A DNA stretch of 64,000 nucleotides from Curtobacterium sp. MCJR17_020 (GCF_003234365.2 NZ_CP126260.1:1302001-1366000), one strand, 5' to 3'; counted from the stretch's first letter, positions 1-10,525 are shown. Made by a program: numbers and translations. Notes: generated by a model from the sequence alone, not told the origin.

Positions 1-46
1 CACGGATGCTGCGGCGGGCCTCCCTTGGTTTGTCCTGGGAGGGGAT

Positions 47-52
47 TAGGGT
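47..52 (+). promoter_or_regulatory. -10 box of ftsK (leaderless)
   Basis: TAGGGT lies 7 bases before the ATG at 60, the spacing expected if transcription starts at or next to the start codon. No Shine-Dalgarno sequence is at a usable distance. Confidence 0.5.
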
Positions 53-59
53 TCTGCCC

Positions 60-2969
60 ATGGCCGGAGGCACCAAGTCGACCACGCGCTCGCGCGCGTC
101 CACGTCGTCCCGTGGGAACGGGACGCGCGGTTCGTCGCGCACCCAGGCCACGACGAAGAAGCTGCCGCAGGCGGCACCGACCCCGGTGTTCCGCGAGCAG
201 AACCCGCTCGTGACGTTCTGGCTCGCGATGGCGCACGGCGTCGGCGCGATGTTCCGACTGCTCGGCAAGGAGTCCCTCGAGAAGGACCAGCGGCGTGACG
301 GGTTCCCGTTCCTGCTGTTCGTGCTGGCCATCGCCGGTGCGGTCGTCGAGTGGCTCAACCCGACGAACGGCGTGTCGGTCGCACTCGACGCGTACACGTT
401 CGGCGGGCTGTTCGGCCGGCTGGCGTTCGCCCTGCCGGTGATCATGATCGTCTTCGCCGGATGGCTGTTCCGGCACCCGGCCTCGGTGCACGACAACACC
501 CGGATCGGCATCGGCCTCGGGATCCTGCTCGTCGCGATCGCTTCGCTCTGCCACGTCTTCGGCGGGCAGCCGAGCGCAGCGGACGGCATGCCCGCCCTGG
601 CTGCGGCCGGCGGTGTGCTCGGCTGGGTCGTGATCGGCTGGCTCGTCACGATCGCGACCGCGTGGGTCGCGGTCCCGGTGGCGATCGTGCTGCTCGTGCT
701 CTCCCTCTTCATCATCACCAAGACGCCGCCGAACAAGGTCGGCCGTCGGCTGCACGAGCTGTACGCGTACCTGTTCGGCGCCCCTGCCCCGGCCGCCGAA
801 CCCGAGGTCGAAGCGGCAGCAGCTGCGCCCGCCACCCGCACCAAGACGGCCAAGCGCGGCAAGAAGGGCGACACCGACTTCCAGCTGTTCGACGACCTCG
901 GCTTCGGCGAGGAGCAGGCCGCCGCCGACGGTGACACCGGGGGCGACAACGTGCCGTGGTGGCGGCGGAACAAGTCCGGGCGCGAAGAGGACCCGGCGTA
1001 CGACAGCCCCGTCCTGCCCCCGGCCACCGGTGTCGCACCGACGGCGCCGCCCGCCGCGGCGGCTGCACCCGCTGCCCCGGTGGGCAACCCCAACGCGGGC
1101 GCTGCTGCCGGTCTCGTGGACCTGACACCGGCCGAACCCGCCTCGGTCAACCTCAACGACTCCGTCGAACAGGACCTGCAGGTCGCCGAGCAGGCCCTGC
1201 GGGACTTCGGCACCGACGTCCCCGCGCGTCCGGAGCCGACCGCGGCGATCCGCCCCGCGGTGCCCGACGTGGTCGCGGCCCCCCTCGTCGAGGACCCCGT
1301 CGTCGACGAGCCCGAGGAACTCTCCGCGGCGGCGACCGACGACGACCCGTCGAAGCCGTACCGCCTGCCGGCCGCCACCACCCTGAGCTCCGGCACCCCC
1401 TCGGTCGCCCGCAGCCAGGCGAACGACGACATCGTCGCCGCCATCACCGGTGTGCTGACGGAGTTCAAGGTCGACGCGAAGGTCACCGGGTTCTCCCGCG
1501 GCCCGACGGTCACCCGCTACGAGATCGAGCTCGGCCCGGGCGTCAAGGTCGAGCGCGTCACGGCACTGTCGAAGAACCTGTCCTACGCGGTGGCGTCCAA
1601 CGAGGTCCGGATCCTCTCGCCGATCCCAGGCAAGAGCGCCATCGGCGTCGAGATCCCGAACTCCGACCGAGAGATCGTGTCCCTCGGCGACGTGCTGCGG
1701 TCGAACGCGGCGCGGAAGTCGAAGCACCCGATGACGATCGGCGTCGGCAAGGACGTCGAGGGCGGCTTCGTCGTCGCGAACCTGGCGAAGATGCCGCACC
1801 TGCTCGTCGCCGGTTCGACCGGTTCCGGCAAGTCGGTCTTCATCAACTCGATGATCACGTCGCTGCTCATGCGGGCGAAGCCGTCCGAGGTCCGCATGGT
1901 CCTGGTCGACCCGAAGCGCGTCGAGCTCTCGATCTACGCGGGTGTCCCGCACCTCATCACGCCCATCATCACGAACCCGAAGAAGGCGGCCGAAGCGCTG
2001 CAGTGGGTCGTGAAGGAGATGGACATGCGGTACGACGACCTGGCGTCGTTCGGGTTCCGCCACGTCGACGACTTCAACAAGGCGATCGAGAACAACGAGA
2101 TCGTCCTGCCCGCGGGCAGCGAGCGGAAGCTCAAGCCGTACCCGTACCTGCTCGTCGTCGTCGACGAGCTCGCGGACCTCATGCTCGTCGCCCCGCGCGA
2201 CGTCGAGGAGTCCATCGTCCGCATCACCCAGCTCGCCCGTGCTGCCGGCATCCACCTGGTGCTCGCGACGCAGCGCCCGTCGGTGGACGTCATCACCGGC
2301 CTGATCAAGGCGAACGTGCCGTCCCGCATCGCCTTCGCGGTGACGAGCGTCACGGACTCCCGTGTCATCCTCGACCAGCCCGGCGCGGACAAGCTCATCG
2401 GCCAGGGCGACGCGCTCTTCCTGCCGATGGGGTCGTCGAAGTCCCTGCGCGTGCAGGGAGCGTGGGTGCAGGAGGGCGAGGTCGCCGAGGTCGTCCAGCA
2501 CGTCACCCGCCAGGCCCAGCCCGAGTACCGCCAGGACGTCCAGGCCGTGGTCGAGCGCAAGGAGATCGACGCCGACATCGGCGACGACCTCGAACTGCTG
2601 CTCGCGGCGGTCGAACAGGTCGTCTCGACGCAGTTCGGCTCGACCTCGATGCTGCAGCGCAAGCTCCGGGTCGGCTTCGCCAAGGCCGGTCGCCTGATGG
2701 ACCTGATGGAGTCCCGCGACATCGTCGGGCCGTCCGAGGGCTCGAAGGCCCGCGACGTGCTCGTCACCACCGACCAGCTGCCCGCGGTGCTCGCGAAGCT
2801 CCGCGGCGAGGAGCCGCCGGCTGCTCCGGCGCCCGTGGTCCCCGTGCCCGGCCCGAGTGACGACGGCGACCGCTACGGCGCCAACCCCGTGGGCGACATG
2901 ACCCGCGGGTACGATGAAGTGCACGACGAGCCCGATGAGGACGCGTGGGGACTGACGGGCAGGGAGTGA
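60..2969 (+). CDS. ftsK: DNA translocase FtsK
   Basis: Septal DNA pump of the FtsK/SpoIIIE family that clears and sorts the chromosome terminus during division. The 969-residue protein has about four or five hydrophobic helices between residues 82 and 218, then an Ala/Pro/acidic linker to about 430. The RecA-like motor carries Walker A GSTGSGKS near residue 585 and Walker [13 protein letters not shown] near 696. A C-terminal winged-helix gamma domain (from [18 protein letters not shown], about 865) should read the orienting DNA sequences. An ATG at 6 would add 18 residues, but the ATG at 60 sits behind a good -10 box and starts a typical basic leader. It is followed within 5 bases by pgsA. 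Confidence 0.97.
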   Translation: MAGGTKSTTRSRASTSSRGNGTRGSSRTQATTKKLPQAAPTPVFREQNPLVTFWLAMAHGVGAMFRLLGKESLEKDQRRDGFPFLLFVLAIAGAVVEWLNPTNGVSVALDAYTFGGLFGRLAFALPVIMIVFAGWLFRHPASVHDNTRIGIGLGILLVAIASLCHVFGGQPSAADGMPALAAAGGVLGWVVIGWLVTIATAWVAVPVAIVLLVLSLFIITKTPPNKVGRRLHELYAYLFGAPAPAAEPEVEAAAAAPATRTKTAKRGKKGDTDFQLFDDLGFGEEQAAADGDTGGDNVPWWRRNKSGREEDPAYDSPVLPPATGVAPTAPPAAAAAPAAPVGNPNAGAAAGLVDLTPAEPASVNLNDSVEQDLQVAEQALRDFGTDVPARPEPTAAIRPAVPDVVAAPLVEDPVVDEPEELSAAATDDDPSKPYRLPAATTLSSGTPSVARSQANDDIVAAITGVLTEFKVDAKVTGFSRGPTVTRYEIELGPGVKVERVTALSKNLSYAVASNEVRILSPIPGKSAIGVEIPNSDREIVSLGDVLRSNAARKSKHPMTIGVGKDVEGGFVVANLAKMPHLLVAGSTGSGKSVFINSMITSLLMRAKPSEVRMVLVDPKRVELSIYAGVPHLITPIITNPKKAAEALQWVVKEMDMRYDDLASFGFRHVDDFNKAIENNEIVLPAGSERKLKPYPYLLVVVDELADLMLVAPRDVEESIVRITQLARAAGIHLVLATQRPSVDVITGLIKANVPSRIAFAVTSVTDSRVILDQPGADKLIGQGDALFLPMGSSKSLRVQGAWVQEGEVAEVVQHVTRQAQPEYRQDVQAVVERKEIDADIGDDLELLLAAVEQVVSTQFGSTSMLQRKLRVGFAKAGRLMDLMESRDIVGPSEGSKARDVLVTTDQLPAVLAKLRGEEPPAAPAPVVPVPGPSDDGDRYGANPVGDMTRGYDEVHDEPDEDAWGLTGRE

Positions 2970-2974
2970 AGGCG

Positions 2975-3619
2975 ATGACCGCCTCGGACGGCACGGACAC
3001 GACACACGGCGCGAAGTTCCCCTGGCGCGGGCGACTGCTCCGCAAGGGTCCCGGCCCCGCATCGACGGCGAACGTCGCGAACATCATCACCGTGGTGCGC
3101 ATCCTCATGGCGCCGCTGTTCTTCGTGCTGCTCCTCGCCGACGCCGGCGACGACGGCCCGCTGCGCATCTGGGCGGCGATCGTCTTCGTCGTCGCGATCG
3201 TGACCGACAGCGCCGACGGCATCATCGCCCGGCGGCAGAACCTGGTCACCGACTTCGGCAAGCTCGTCGACCCGATCGCCGACAAGGTCCTGATCGGCGG
3301 CGCGCTCGTCGCCCTGTCGATCCTGCATGAACTGCCCTGGTACGTGACGGTGCTCATCATGGTGCGCGAGATCGGCATCACGGTGTTCCGCTTCGCGGTG
3401 CTGTCGGACCGGGTGATCCCGGCCAGTCGCGGTGGCAAGATCAAGACCGTGCTGCAGGCCGTCGCCCTGACGTCGGCTCTGTTCCCGTGGTGGGAGCTCG
3501 TCGGTGACTGGGCGCACTGGGTGAACGTGGTGCTGATGAGCGCCGCCTTCCTGGCGACCGTGCTCAGCGGCATCGACTACCTGTACCAGGCGTGGAAGCA
3601 CAACCGGACCACCGCGTGA
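2975..3619 (+). CDS. pgsA: CDP-diacylglycerol--glycerol-3-phosphate 3-phosphatidyltransferase
   Basis: Membrane enzyme making phosphatidylglycerophosphate, the committed step to phosphatidylglycerol and cardiolipin. The CDP-alcohol phosphatidyltransferase signature is complete: DSADGIIAR, a spacer, then GKLVDPIADK, giving all the metal-binding Asp residues. The 214 residues have four to five hydrophobic segments after a short polar N-terminus. ATG 2975 is preferred over the upstream GTG at 2945 because AGGGAG (2961-2966) is well placed. It overlaps cinA by GTGA at its stop, so the two are translationally coupled. Confidence 0.93.
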   Translation: MTASDGTDTTHGAKFPWRGRLLRKGPGPASTANVANIITVVRILMAPLFFVLLLADAGDDGPLRIWAAIVFVVAIVTDSADGIIARRQNLVTDFGKLVDPIADKVLIGGALVALSILHELPWYVTVLIMVREIGITVFRFAVLSDRVIPASRGGKIKTVLQAVALTSALFPWWELVGDWAHWVNVVLMSAAFLATVLSGIDYLYQAWKHNRTTA

Positions 3620-4161
3620 CGCAGGTCGACGACGCGACCGGCGCCGTGCCTCCCGGCCCTGCCGACACGGTCGACGCGATCGCGCAGGACCTGGTCGCCG
3701 ACCTGACGCGTCGCGGTGCGACCGTCGCCGTGGCGGAGTCGCTCACCGGCGGGTTGGTGGTGTCGACGCTCGTCGGTGTTCCGGGGGCGAGCGCCGTGGT
3801 GCGCGGGGGAGTCGTGGCCTACGCGACGCCCGTCAAGCACACCGTGCTCGGGGTGTCGTCGGCGTTGCTGGCGGCCAACGGGGCCGTCGATCCCGAGGTC
3901 GCGCGGCAGATGGCGGCCGGTGTCCGGATCGCGCTGTCCGTCGACGGTGAGCCGGCGACGTGGGGGATCAGCACGACCGGGGTCGCCGGGCCGGACCCGC
4001 AGGACGGCAAGCCGGTCGGCACCGTCTACGTCGGCATCGCGTCAGCGGACGGCGCCACTGCCTGGGAACTCCACCTCGACGGGGACCGCGGTGCAATCCG
4101 CATGGCGTCCGTCTCCGAACTCCTGACACGGATGTCGTCCGTGGTCCGGGGCCGGGAATAG
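3616..4161 (+). CDS. cinA: CinA-family nicotinamide-nucleotide amidase domain protein
   Basis: Corresponds to the C-terminal domain of CinA, which deamidates NMN in pyridine-nucleotide recycling. The 181 residues lack the N-terminal MoeA-like domain of full CinA, as is usual when the gene lies next to pgsA. Recognisable blocks are VAVAESLTGGLV near the start and GPDPQDGKPVGTVYVG near the end. GTG 3616 overlaps the pgsA stop; an in-frame GTG at 3592 would run deeper into pgsA and is less likely. The gene precedes clgR, the standard actinobacterial order. Confidence 0.88.
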   Translation: MTQVDDATGAVPPGPADTVDAIAQDLVADLTRRGATVAVAESLTGGLVVSTLVGVPGASAVVRGGVVAYATPVKHTVLGVSSALLAANGAVDPEVARQMAAGVRIALSVDGEPATWGISTTGVAGPDPQDGKPVGTVYVGIASADGATAWELHLDGDRGAIRMASVSELLTRMSSVVRGRE

Positions 4162-4218
4162 GTCCCGTTTCCACTGGGTTACATCTCACGCAATCTCCAG
4201 CAGGACGGCAGCCAGCCT

Positions 4219-4253
4219 GGTTAGCATGCTTCAACCGGCAACGCTAAAGTTGC
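4219..4253 (+). promoter_or_regulatory. Candidate operators upstream of clgR
   Basis: Two inverted repeats sit next to each other: GGTT-AGCATGCT-TC-AACC (4219-4236, with a perfect AGCATGCT core) and GCAAC-N6-GTTGC (4238-4253). They lie about 65-95 bases before the clgR ATG. ClgR is known to control its own gene in other actinobacteria, so one may be its site; the match to a published ClgR consensus is not established here. Confidence 0.4.
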
Positions 4254-4315
4254 TGAACCCGAACTCGATCCTCCGGATCGGGCGGGCGCGGAGACGACAG
4301 AGAGGAGGAGTTCTC

Positions 4316-4624
4316 ATGGTTCTCGTTCGTCAGGAAATCGGCGATGTGCTTCGGGACTTCCGCTTGCAGAAGGGCCGGACCCTCCGTCAGGTCGCGTCCA
4401 AGGCCAGTGTGGCTCTCGGGTACCTCAGTGAGGTCGAGCGTGGTCAGAAAGAGGCCAGCTCGGAGATCCTCGCGTCCGTCGCGGACGCGCTGGACACCCC
4501 CATCTCCACGATCATGCGCGAGGTGGGCGACCGCCTCGCGATCGTCGAGGGACTCACTCCCGTCCCCGACACGCTCCCGGACGACCTCGTCGCCGAGTTC
4601 GACAACGACCTCGCGGTGCGCTGA
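4316..4624 (+). CDS. clgR: XRE-family regulator ClgR
   Basis: Cro/CI-type helix-turn-helix regulator of 102 residues. In actinobacteria ClgR activates clp protease and some stress and DNA-repair genes and is itself degraded by Clp. The HTH is in residues 5-65 (LRQVASKASVALGYLSEVERG is the recognition region). The short C-terminus ends in EFDNDLAVR, a plausible degradation tag. ATG 4316 follows a strong ribosome site, GAGAGGAGGAG; the frame is open further upstream, but that part would translate the operator region. Position between cinA and recA supports the name. Confidence 0.9.
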   Translation: MVLVRQEIGDVLRDFRLQKGRTLRQVASKASVALGYLSEVERGQKEASSEILASVADALDTPISTIMREVGDRLAIVEGLTPVPDTLPDDLVAEFDNDLAVR

Positions 4625-4637
4625 GCGCCTCGCACTG

Positions 4638-4671
4638 AACGCCCCCGCCGGAACCTCCCGGCGGGGGCGTT
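4638..4671 (+). terminator. Terminator after clgR
   Basis: A perfect 14-bp stem AACGCCCCCGCCGG / CCGGCGGGGGCGTT with a 6-base loop begins 14 bases after the clgR stop. Only a short T-poor tail follows, as is common in high-GC actinobacteria. Confidence 0.85.
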
Positions 4672-4689
4672 CTGCGTTCGGGGACGCTT

Positions 4690-4695
4690 TAGGCT
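4690..4695 (+). promoter_or_regulatory. -10 box of the DUF3046 gene (leaderless)
   Basis: TAGGCT is 6 bases before the ATG at 4702 and just after the clgR terminator, so the small gene probably has its own promoter and a leaderless message. Confidence 0.6.
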
Positions 4696-4701
4696 TGTCG
4701 G

Positions 4702-4926
4702 ATGCGGGTGAGTGAATTCTGGCGTGCCGTCGACCAGGTGTTCGGCGAGGCCTACGGGTCCGTGGTCAGCCGTGACGTCGTGCTCGAGGACCTCGGAGGC
4801 CGCTCTGCCGTGGACGCCCTCGCCGCCGGCATCGACGCCCGCCGGGTGTGGGATGCCCTCTGCGACTCGCAGGACGTCCCGCTCGACCGGCGGCACGGCA
4901 AGGGGCTGGCCGAGCCGCAGAACTGA
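4702..4926 (+). CDS. DUF3046 family protein
   Basis: A 74-residue soluble protein beginning MRVSEFWRAVDQVFGEAYG and containing VLEDLGGRSAVDALAAGIDARRVWDALC. This matches the small DUF3046 family that sits just before recA throughout actinobacteria. No function is established for the family. There are no membrane segments or signal peptide. It appears to be transcribed from its own leaderless promoter rather than with clgR, since a strong terminator separates them. Confidence 0.85.
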   Translation: MRVSEFWRAVDQVFGEAYGSVVSRDVVLEDLGGRSAVDALAAGIDARRVWDALCDSQDVPLDRRHGKGLAEPQN

Positions 4927-4983
4927 GGCGGCAGCCCTCAGTCGCGCTGCCTCGACCACCCGAAACTGTGTTCGGCGTGTTGC

Positions 4984-4999
4984 TCGAACGGGTGTTCGA
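4984..4999 (+). promoter_or_regulatory. LexA (SOS) box of recA
   Basis: TCGAACGGGTGTTCGA is an exact match to the Gram-positive/actinobacterial LexA consensus TCGAAC-N4-GTTCGA. It lies 210 bases before the recA start. A possible -35 (TTGCTC, 4980-4985) overlaps it and a possible -10 lies near 5004-5009, so bound LexA would block the promoter, leaving a leader of about 190 bases. Confidence 0.93.
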
Positions 5000-5208
5000 T
5001 CGGTGGTACGTTCCTCCACAGCGGCATCGCCCAGGTGTTCCATCCACAGATCGCGTGATCGTCGGCAGAGATGTCGGTGGCCAGCCATAGGTTGATGGAC
5101 ATCGGGAACAGCCCGAAGCCTTGTCGCAGAACCATCGGCCTTGCACCACCGGCCGGCGTGGACGCGACAGCCTACAGGCGGCCGAACACGAGCACGAAGG
5201 AGCACTCC

Positions 5209-6270
5209 ATGCCATCACCGGCAGACCGCGAAAAGGCCCTCGAGACCGCACTCGCACAGATCGACAGGCAGTTCGGCAAGGGTGCGATCATGCGCCTCGG
5301 TTCGGACGAACGCGCACCCGTCAACGTCATCCAGACCGGGTCGGTGGCGCTCGACGTCGCGCTCGGCATCGGCGGACTGCCCCGCGGCCGCATCGTCGAG
5401 ATCTACGGCCCGGAGTCCTCGGGTAAGACGACCCTCACCATCCACGCCATCGCCAACGCCCAGCGCGCCGGTGGCATCGCGGCCTTCATCGACGCCGAGC
5501 ACGCGCTCGACCCGGAGTACGCCAAGAAGCTCGGTGTCGACATCGACGCCCTGCTCGTGTCGCAGCCGGACACCGCCGAGCAGGCGCTCGAGATCGCGGA
5601 CATGCTCGTCCGCTCCGGCTCGATCGACCTCATCGTGATCGACTCGGTCGCAGCACTGGTGCCGCGCGCCGAGATCGAGGGCGAGATGGGTGACTCCCAC
5701 GTCGGTCTGCAGGCCCGCCTCATGTCCCAGGCGCTGCGCAAGCTCGCCGGTGGGCTGAACCAGACGCAGACCACGATGATCTTCATCAACCAGCTGCGCG
5801 AGAAGATCGGTGTGTTCTTCGGCTCCCCGGAGACCACCTCGGGCGGTAAGGCGCTGAAGTTCTACGCGTCCGTCCGCCTCGACATCCGTCGCATCGAGAC
5901 GCTCAAGAGCGGCACCGACGCGGTGGGCAACCGCACGCGTGTCAAGGTCGTCAAGAACAAGATGGCGCCGCCCTTCAAGCAGGCCGAGTTCGACATCCTG
6001 TACGGCGTCGGCATCTCGCGCGAAGGCTCGCTGCTCGACTTCGGTGTCGACCACGGCATCGTCAAGAAGTCGGGTGCCTGGTACACCTACGACGGCGACC
6101 AGCTCGGGCAGGGCAAGGAGAACTCGCGTTCCTTCCTGATCCAGAACCCCGACACCGCGGCTGAGATCGAGGGCAAGATCCTCGCCAAGCTCGGCGTCGG
6201 TGGTGCCAAGGCGGAAGAGGCCCCGGTCGAGTCGATCGCGCCGAAGCTCGCGGAGCGCAAGGGCGCGTGA
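5209..6270 (+). CDS. recA: Recombinase RecA
   Basis: Strand-exchange ATPase for homologous recombination and co-protease for LexA. The 353 residues show the normal RecA layout: [11 protein letters not shown] region at the N-terminus, Walker A GPESSGKT near residue 66, Walker [11 protein letters not shown] near 139, the L2/Q194-type segment [27 protein letters not shown], and an acidic-then-basic C-terminus. ATG 5209 follows GAAGGAG (5196-5202); the open frame reaches back to 5071 but that part lacks a start signal. SOS control is visible in the upstream LexA box. recX overlaps by 4 bases. Confidence 0.98.
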   Translation: MPSPADREKALETALAQIDRQFGKGAIMRLGSDERAPVNVIQTGSVALDVALGIGGLPRGRIVEIYGPESSGKTTLTIHAIANAQRAGGIAAFIDAEHALDPEYAKKLGVDIDALLVSQPDTAEQALEIADMLVRSGSIDLIVIDSVAALVPRAEIEGEMGDSHVGLQARLMSQALRKLAGGLNQTQTTMIFINQLREKIGVFFGSPETTSGGKALKFYASVRLDIRRIETLKSGTDAVGNRTRVKVVKNKMAPPFKQAEFDILYGVGISREGSLLDFGVDHGIVKKSGAWYTYDGDQLGQGKENSRSFLIQNPDTAAEIEGKILAKLGVGGAKAEEAPVESIAPKLAERKGA

Positions 6271-7133
6271 GCACCGACCACGACGACGACGGCCTCGCAC
6301 CGGTCACCGACCTGTTCGGTGCGAGGTCCCGTCGTCGGGCCCCGGCAGCTGCGGAGCCCACCCCCGAGCCCGAGCAGACGGTGCCCAGCGTTCCGGAGCC
6401 CGTGCTCGAGGACGATGCGGACACGCCCGTCCCGCTGCCCATCCGCGGGCCACGCGCACAGGCCGACTGGGTCTCGCCGGTCATCGGCGACGGTTCCGGT
6501 CGGAGCATGCGGGCCGAGCAGGACGGCTACGACGACGACGGGGCAGACGCCACGACGGCGTCGGTCTTCTCGATCGCCGGTGGCGAAGAACTCGACCCTG
6601 CGGACGCTCCGCGCCCCCTGGACGAGCAGCGCGCCGACGCCGAGCGGCTCAGCATGCGGGCGCTCGGACGAAAGGGCGTGAGCGAGTCCGAGATGCGGAC
6701 ACTGCTCACCCAGCAGGACCTCGACCCCGACGTGGTCGAGCACGAGATCGAACGCCTGACCCGCGTCGGGCTGCTCGACGACGTCGCCCTCGCCACCGAC
6801 CTGGTGGACCGCCTGCACGCCCGCAAGGGTCTGGGGCGGCAGGGCGTGGTCACCGAGCTGCGTCGTCGTGGCATCGACCAGATCGCGATCGACACCGCGC
6901 TCGATGAGGCCGCCGACGACGAGGACGACGAGTTCATCCGCGCCCAGGAGCTCGCCGACAAGCGTGCGCCGCAGATGCGTGGCCTCGACCGTGCGACCGC
7001 CGAGCGTCGGTTGTCGGGGTTCCTGATGCGCAAGGGCTACGGCTCGGGCGTGGTGCGGATCGCCGTCCAGCGGGCCCTCGACGGCGGCGGTCGCCGGCCT
7101 CCGACGGGCCGCGGGACCGTGCGCTTCGAGTAG
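6267..7133 (+). CDS. recX: Regulatory protein RecX
   Basis: RecA modulator that caps or destabilises RecA filaments. The RecX three-helix repeats occupy about residues 125-280 ([64 protein letters not shown]). In front is an unusual 110-120-residue acidic/Pro-rich extension not found in the roughly 150-residue E. coli protein but common in actinobacteria. GTG 6267 overlaps the recA stop (GTGA), so recA and recX form one SOS-controlled unit. Confidence 0.93.
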   Translation: MSTDHDDDGLAPVTDLFGARSRRRAPAAAEPTPEPEQTVPSVPEPVLEDDADTPVPLPIRGPRAQADWVSPVIGDGSGRSMRAEQDGYDDDGADATTASVFSIAGGEELDPADAPRPLDEQRADAERLSMRALGRKGVSESEMRTLLTQQDLDPDVVEHEIERLTRVGLLDDVALATDLVDRLHARKGLGRQGVVTELRRRGIDQIAIDTALDEAADDEDDEFIRAQELADKRAPQMRGLDRATAERRLSGFLMRKGYGSGVVRIAVQRALDGGGRRPPTGRGTVRFE

Positions 7134-7159
7134 TCGCCCCGACCTACACTGGGACGACC

Positions 7160-8653
7160 ATGGCCACCGTCGCAGCGCGCCAGCGCACCTACGAAGTCCG
7201 CACCTACGGGTGCCAGATGAACGTGCACGACTCCGAGCGGCTGAGCGGGTCGCTGCAGGCGGCGGGCTACACGGCGGCGGACGGCGAGCAGGCCGACGTC
7301 GTCGTGATCAACACCTGCGCGGTGCGCGAGAACGCCGACAACCGGCTGTACGGCAACCTCGGGCAGCTCGCGGGCATCAAGCGCGACCACCCCGGCATGC
7401 AGATCGCCGTCGGTGGGTGCCTGGCGCAGAAGGACAAGAACGTCATCCTCGAGAAGGCGCCGTGGGTGGACGTGGTCTTCGGCACGCACAACATGGGGTC
7501 GTTGCCGACGCTGCTCGAACGTGCGCGGCACAACGACGAGGCGCAGATCGAGATCCTCGAAGCGCTCGACGTGTTCCCGTCGACACTGCCGACCAAGCGC
7601 GACTCGACCCACAGTGGGTGGGTGTCGATCTCGGTCGGGTGCAACAACACGTGCACGTTCTGCATCGTCCCGTCGCTCCGTGGCAAGGAGAAGGACCGCC
7701 GACCGGGTGACGTGCTCGCCGAGATCCAGGCGCTCGTCGACGACGGCGCGATCGAGGTCACGCTGCTCGGGCAGAACGTGAACTCGTACGGGGTCGAGTT
7801 CGGCGACCGGCAGGCGTTCGGCAAGTTGCTGCGCGCGGCCGGCACCATCGACGGCCTCGAGCGCATCCGCTTCACGAGCCCGCACCCGGCGGCCTTCACC
7901 GACGACGTCATCGACGCCATGGCCGAGACCCCGAACGTCATGCCGCAGCTGCACATGCCGTTGCAGTCCGGGTCCGACCGGGTCCTCAAGGCCATGCGCC
8001 GGAGCTACCGGAGCGAGCGGTTCCTCGGCATCCTCGACCGGGTGCGCGCCGGGATCCCGAACGCGGCGATCTCGACCGACATCATCGTCGGTTTCCCCGG
8101 CGAGACGGAAGAGGACTTCGCGGACACCCTCCGCGTCGTCGAGCAGGCACGGTTCGCCAGCGCCTTCACGTTCCAGTACTCGATCCGCCCCGGCACCCCG
8201 GCGGCGACGATGGACGACCAGCTGCCGAAGCACGTCGTGCAGGAGCGGTACGAGCGGCTCGTCGCGCTGCAGGAACGCATCACCGCTGAAGAGAACGCCG
8301 CGCAGGTCGGCCGGAGCGTCGAGGTCCTGGTCGCGACGGGCGAGGGACGGAAGGACGACGCGACCCGCCGGTTGTCCGGACGCGCGGAAGACTCGCGGCT
8401 CGTGCACTTCGCCGTGCCGGAGGGCTCCGCGGTCCCGCGACCCGGCGACGTCGTGACGGTCGAGATCACCCGAGCGGCCCCGCACTTCCTGATCGCCGAC
8501 GACGATGCTCCGCTGCGCATCCGACGCACCCGAGCGGGCGACGCCTGGGACCGCGCCGAGGCCGAGAGCTGCGGCGTGCCGACCGCGGCGGCGCCCGGCG
8601 ACGGTCCGCGCCCGGTGTCGCTCGGGCTGCCGACGCTCCGTGTCGGCCGCTGA
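7160..8653 (+). CDS. miaB: tRNA-2-methylthio-N6-dimethylallyladenosine synthase MiaB
   Basis: Radical-SAM methylthiotransferase that adds the 2-methylthio group to i6A37 of tRNA, acting after MiaA. The 497 residues contain the N-terminal UPF0004 cluster cysteines ([30 protein letters not shown]), the radical-SAM CxxxCxxC motif as CNNTCTFC near residue 160, and a C-terminal TRAM domain. TACACT at 7145-7150 is a likely -10 box 9 bases before the ATG. The following miaA starts inside its last codons. Confidence 0.96.
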   Translation: MATVAARQRTYEVRTYGCQMNVHDSERLSGSLQAAGYTAADGEQADVVVINTCAVRENADNRLYGNLGQLAGIKRDHPGMQIAVGGCLAQKDKNVILEKAPWVDVVFGTHNMGSLPTLLERARHNDEAQIEILEALDVFPSTLPTKRDSTHSGWVSISVGCNNTCTFCIVPSLRGKEKDRRPGDVLAEIQALVDDGAIEVTLLGQNVNSYGVEFGDRQAFGKLLRAAGTIDGLERIRFTSPHPAAFTDDVIDAMAETPNVMPQLHMPLQSGSDRVLKAMRRSYRSERFLGILDRVRAGIPNAAISTDIIVGFPGETEEDFADTLRVVEQARFASAFTFQYSIRPGTPAATMDDQLPKHVVQERYERLVALQERITAEENAAQVGRSVEVLVATGEGRKDDATRRLSGRAEDSRLVHFAVPEGSAVPRPGDVVTVEITRAAPHFLIADDDAPLRIRRTRAGDAWDRAEAESCGVPTAAAPGDGPRPVSLGLPTLRVGR

Positions 8654-9566
8654 CCTGATCGCCGTCGTCGGTGCGACGGGGACGGGCAAGTCCGACCTCG
8701 GGATCGCGATCGCCGAACGCCTCCGCGCCGCCGGCCGGAACGCCGAGATCGTCAACGCCGACGCCATGCAGCTGTACCGCGGCATGGACATCGGCACCGC
8801 GAAGCTGTCGTTCGACGAACGGCACGGCATCCCGCACCACCAACTCGACGTGCTCGACGTCACCGACGAGGCCAGCGTCGCCGCGTACCAGGTGGCCGCC
8901 CGAGCCGACGTGGACCGGATCCAGGCGGACGGCGGCGTCGCCGTGCTCGTCGGCGGCAGTGGGCTCTACGTGTCCTCCGTCCTGTTCGACCTGGCGTTCC
9001 CCGGCACCGACCCGGAACTCCGCGCGCAGCTCGAGCGCGAGCACGACGAGCTCGGTCCGGGCACCCTGCTCGAGCGGCTCCGCGGCATGGACCCGGCGGC
9101 CGCAGCGACGATCGATGCACGCAACCCACGGCGGTTGATCCGAGCACTCGAGATCGCGAGCCGATCCGAGGTCGTGACCCCGAGCCTCCCGTCCGCGCCC
9201 CGCGCCTGGCGACCGTCCCGGATCCTGCACCTGCGGCGTGACCGCGAGCAGCTCGTCGCGGCGCTGCACGCGCGTGCGGCGGGCATGTTCGCCGCCGGGC
9301 TCGTCGACGAGGTCGCAGCGCTGCGCGAGCAGGGCATCGAAGACGGGAAGACCGCGCGGGCCGCGATCGGGTACTCGCAGGCGCTCGACGTGCTGCGGGG
9401 GACCTCGACGATCGAGGCCGCGGTCGAGGCGACCGGCATCGCGACGCGCAAGTACGCCCGACGGCAGGTGTCGTGGTTCCGGCGCTACGCCGACGCCGAG
9501 ACCCTCGACGTCACCGGAGCCGACCGCGGGGACCTGGCGGAACTGGCCCGTAGGATCGTCCCGTGA
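8640..9566 (+). CDS. miaA: tRNA dimethylallyltransferase MiaA
   Basis: Prenylates A37 of tRNAs reading UNN codons, providing the substrate for MiaB next door. The 308 residues have P-loop GATGTGKS, the DMAPP/tRNA segment [27 protein letters not shown] and [14 protein letters not shown] 8640 gives [18 protein letters not shown], placing the P-loop at the usual distance from the N-terminus; the longer open frame from 8505 is antisense-free overlap with miaB and is unlikely. Its stop overlaps the dapF start. Confidence 0.95.
   Translation: MSAADLIAVVGATGTGKSDLGIAIAERLRAAGRNAEIVNADAMQLYRGMDIGTAKLSFDERHGIPHHQLDVLDVTDEASVAAYQVAARADVDRIQADGGVAVLVGGSGLYVSSVLFDLAFPGTDPELRAQLEREHDELGPGTLLERLRGMDPAAAATIDARNPRRLIRALEIASRSEVVTPSLPSAPRAWRPSRILHLRRDREQLVAALHARAAGMFAAGLVDEVAALREQGIEDGKTARAAIGYSQALDVLRGTSTIEAAVEATGIATRKYARRQVSWFRRYADAETLDVTGADRGDLAELARRIVP
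9551..9556 (+). promoter_or_regulatory. Internal -10 box before dapF
   Basis: TAGGAT lies inside the end of miaA, 6 bases before the dapF GTG at 9563. It fits a leaderless internal promoter that would let dapF be expressed apart from miaB-miaA. Confidence 0.5.
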
Positions 9567-10453
9567 CCGAGCTGCACTTCACCAAGGGCCAGGGGACCGG
9601 CAACGACTTCGTCCTGTTCGCCGACCCCGACGCCACCGTCGACCTGACCCCCGAGCGGATCCGCGCGATCGCGGACCGACGCTTCGGCGTGGGCGGCGAC
9701 GGCGTGATCCGTGCGGTGCGGTCCGAAGCGATCCCCGAAGGACGCGCGCTGGTGGCCGTCGAACCCGCGGCGACGTGGTTCATGGACTACCACAACGCCG
9801 ACGGCACCGTCGCCGAGATGTGCGGCAACGGGATCCGGGTGTTCGCGCGGTACCTGACCGAGTCCGGCCTGGTCGAGCTCGCACCCGGTGAGACCCTGAC
9901 CGTCGGCAGCCGCAAGGGCCTGGTCGACATCCAGCGGACCACCAACGGCTTCGCTGCCGACCTCGGCCGGTGGGGGCTGGGCATCGAGGACGGCGGCTCC
10001 GACGACGTCATGGTGCGCGCCAAGAACCTCGACGGCGCCCGGCCAGGCATCGGCATCGACGTCGGCAACCCCCACGTGGTCGTCGCCGTCGCGACCGAGG
10101 ACGAACTCGCCGACCTCGACCTGACCTTCCTGCCCGTGCTCGACCCGGCGCCCGAGCACGGCGCCAACGTCGAGTTCGTGCTGCCCGGCGACCCCCTGAT
10201 CAACGACGGCGTCGGCGAGATCACGATGCGGGTGCACGAGCGGGGCAGCGGCGAGACGCTGTCGTGCGGCACCGGCGCGGTGGCTGCTGCCCTGGCGACG
10301 CGGTACTGGGTCGGCTCCGGTGCGCCGGACACCTGGCGCGTGCGGGTTCCGGGCGGCGTCGTGACGGTGCGGATGTTCGCGGCGGAGGACGGCGAGCACG
10401 TGTCGCTGTCCGGGCCGGCCGAGCTGGTGTTCTCCGGGGACCTGACGGTCTGA
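9563..10453 (+). CDS. dapF: Diaminopimelate epimerase DapF
   Basis: Cofactor-free epimerase turning LL-DAP into meso-DAP for peptidoglycan and lysine. The 296 residues contain both catalytic cysteines in their signatures: [15 protein letters not shown] near residue 90 and [12 protein letters not shown] near 235, plus the N-terminal [11 protein letters not shown] and GGDGVI motifs. It overlaps miaA by 4 bases (GTGA). Terminator-like hairpins follow. Confidence 0.96.
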   Translation: MTELHFTKGQGTGNDFVLFADPDATVDLTPERIRAIADRRFGVGGDGVIRAVRSEAIPEGRALVAVEPAATWFMDYHNADGTVAEMCGNGIRVFARYLTESGLVELAPGETLTVGSRKGLVDIQRTTNGFAADLGRWGLGIEDGGSDDVMVRAKNLDGARPGIGIDVGNPHVVVAVATEDELADLDLTFLPVLDPAPEHGANVEFVLPGDPLINDGVGEITMRVHERGSGETLSCGTGAVAAALATRYWVGSGAPDTWRVRVPGGVVTVRMFAAEDGEHVSLSGPAELVFSGDLTV

Positions 10454-10477
10454 CGCAGGGAGGCGCGCGTGGAAGCG

Positions 10478-10522
10478 GCCCGGGCGCGCGGCCCGGGCGC
10501 CCGGCGCGGCGCGCGCCCGGGC
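10478..10522. terminator. Bidirectional terminator between dapF and the RsmC-like gene
   Basis: GCCCGGGCGCGC (10478-10489) pairs perfectly with GCGCGCCCGGGC (10511-10522). A competing hairpin uses GCCCGGGCGC (10491-10500) with the same right arm. The genes on both sides converge here. Confidence 0.75.
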
Positions 10523-10525
10523 AGC

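Noticed and set aside
5121..5129. TTGTCGCAG, similar to part of the PafBC-dependent recA promoter
   Set aside because: The expected TANNNT does not follow at the required distance, so the match is probably chance.
4938..5135. A 65-codon minus-strand frame between the DUF3046 gene and recA
   Set aside because: It overlaps the SOS box, has no ribosome site or family resemblance, and relatives are known to have a non-coding leader here.
7037..8863. A 608-codon minus-strand frame opposite miaB and other long antisense frames (10221-12617, 20713-22863, 23344-26211)
   Set aside because: They are reflections of GC-biased third positions in the well-identified + strand genes and encode His/Arg/Asp-rich nonsense.
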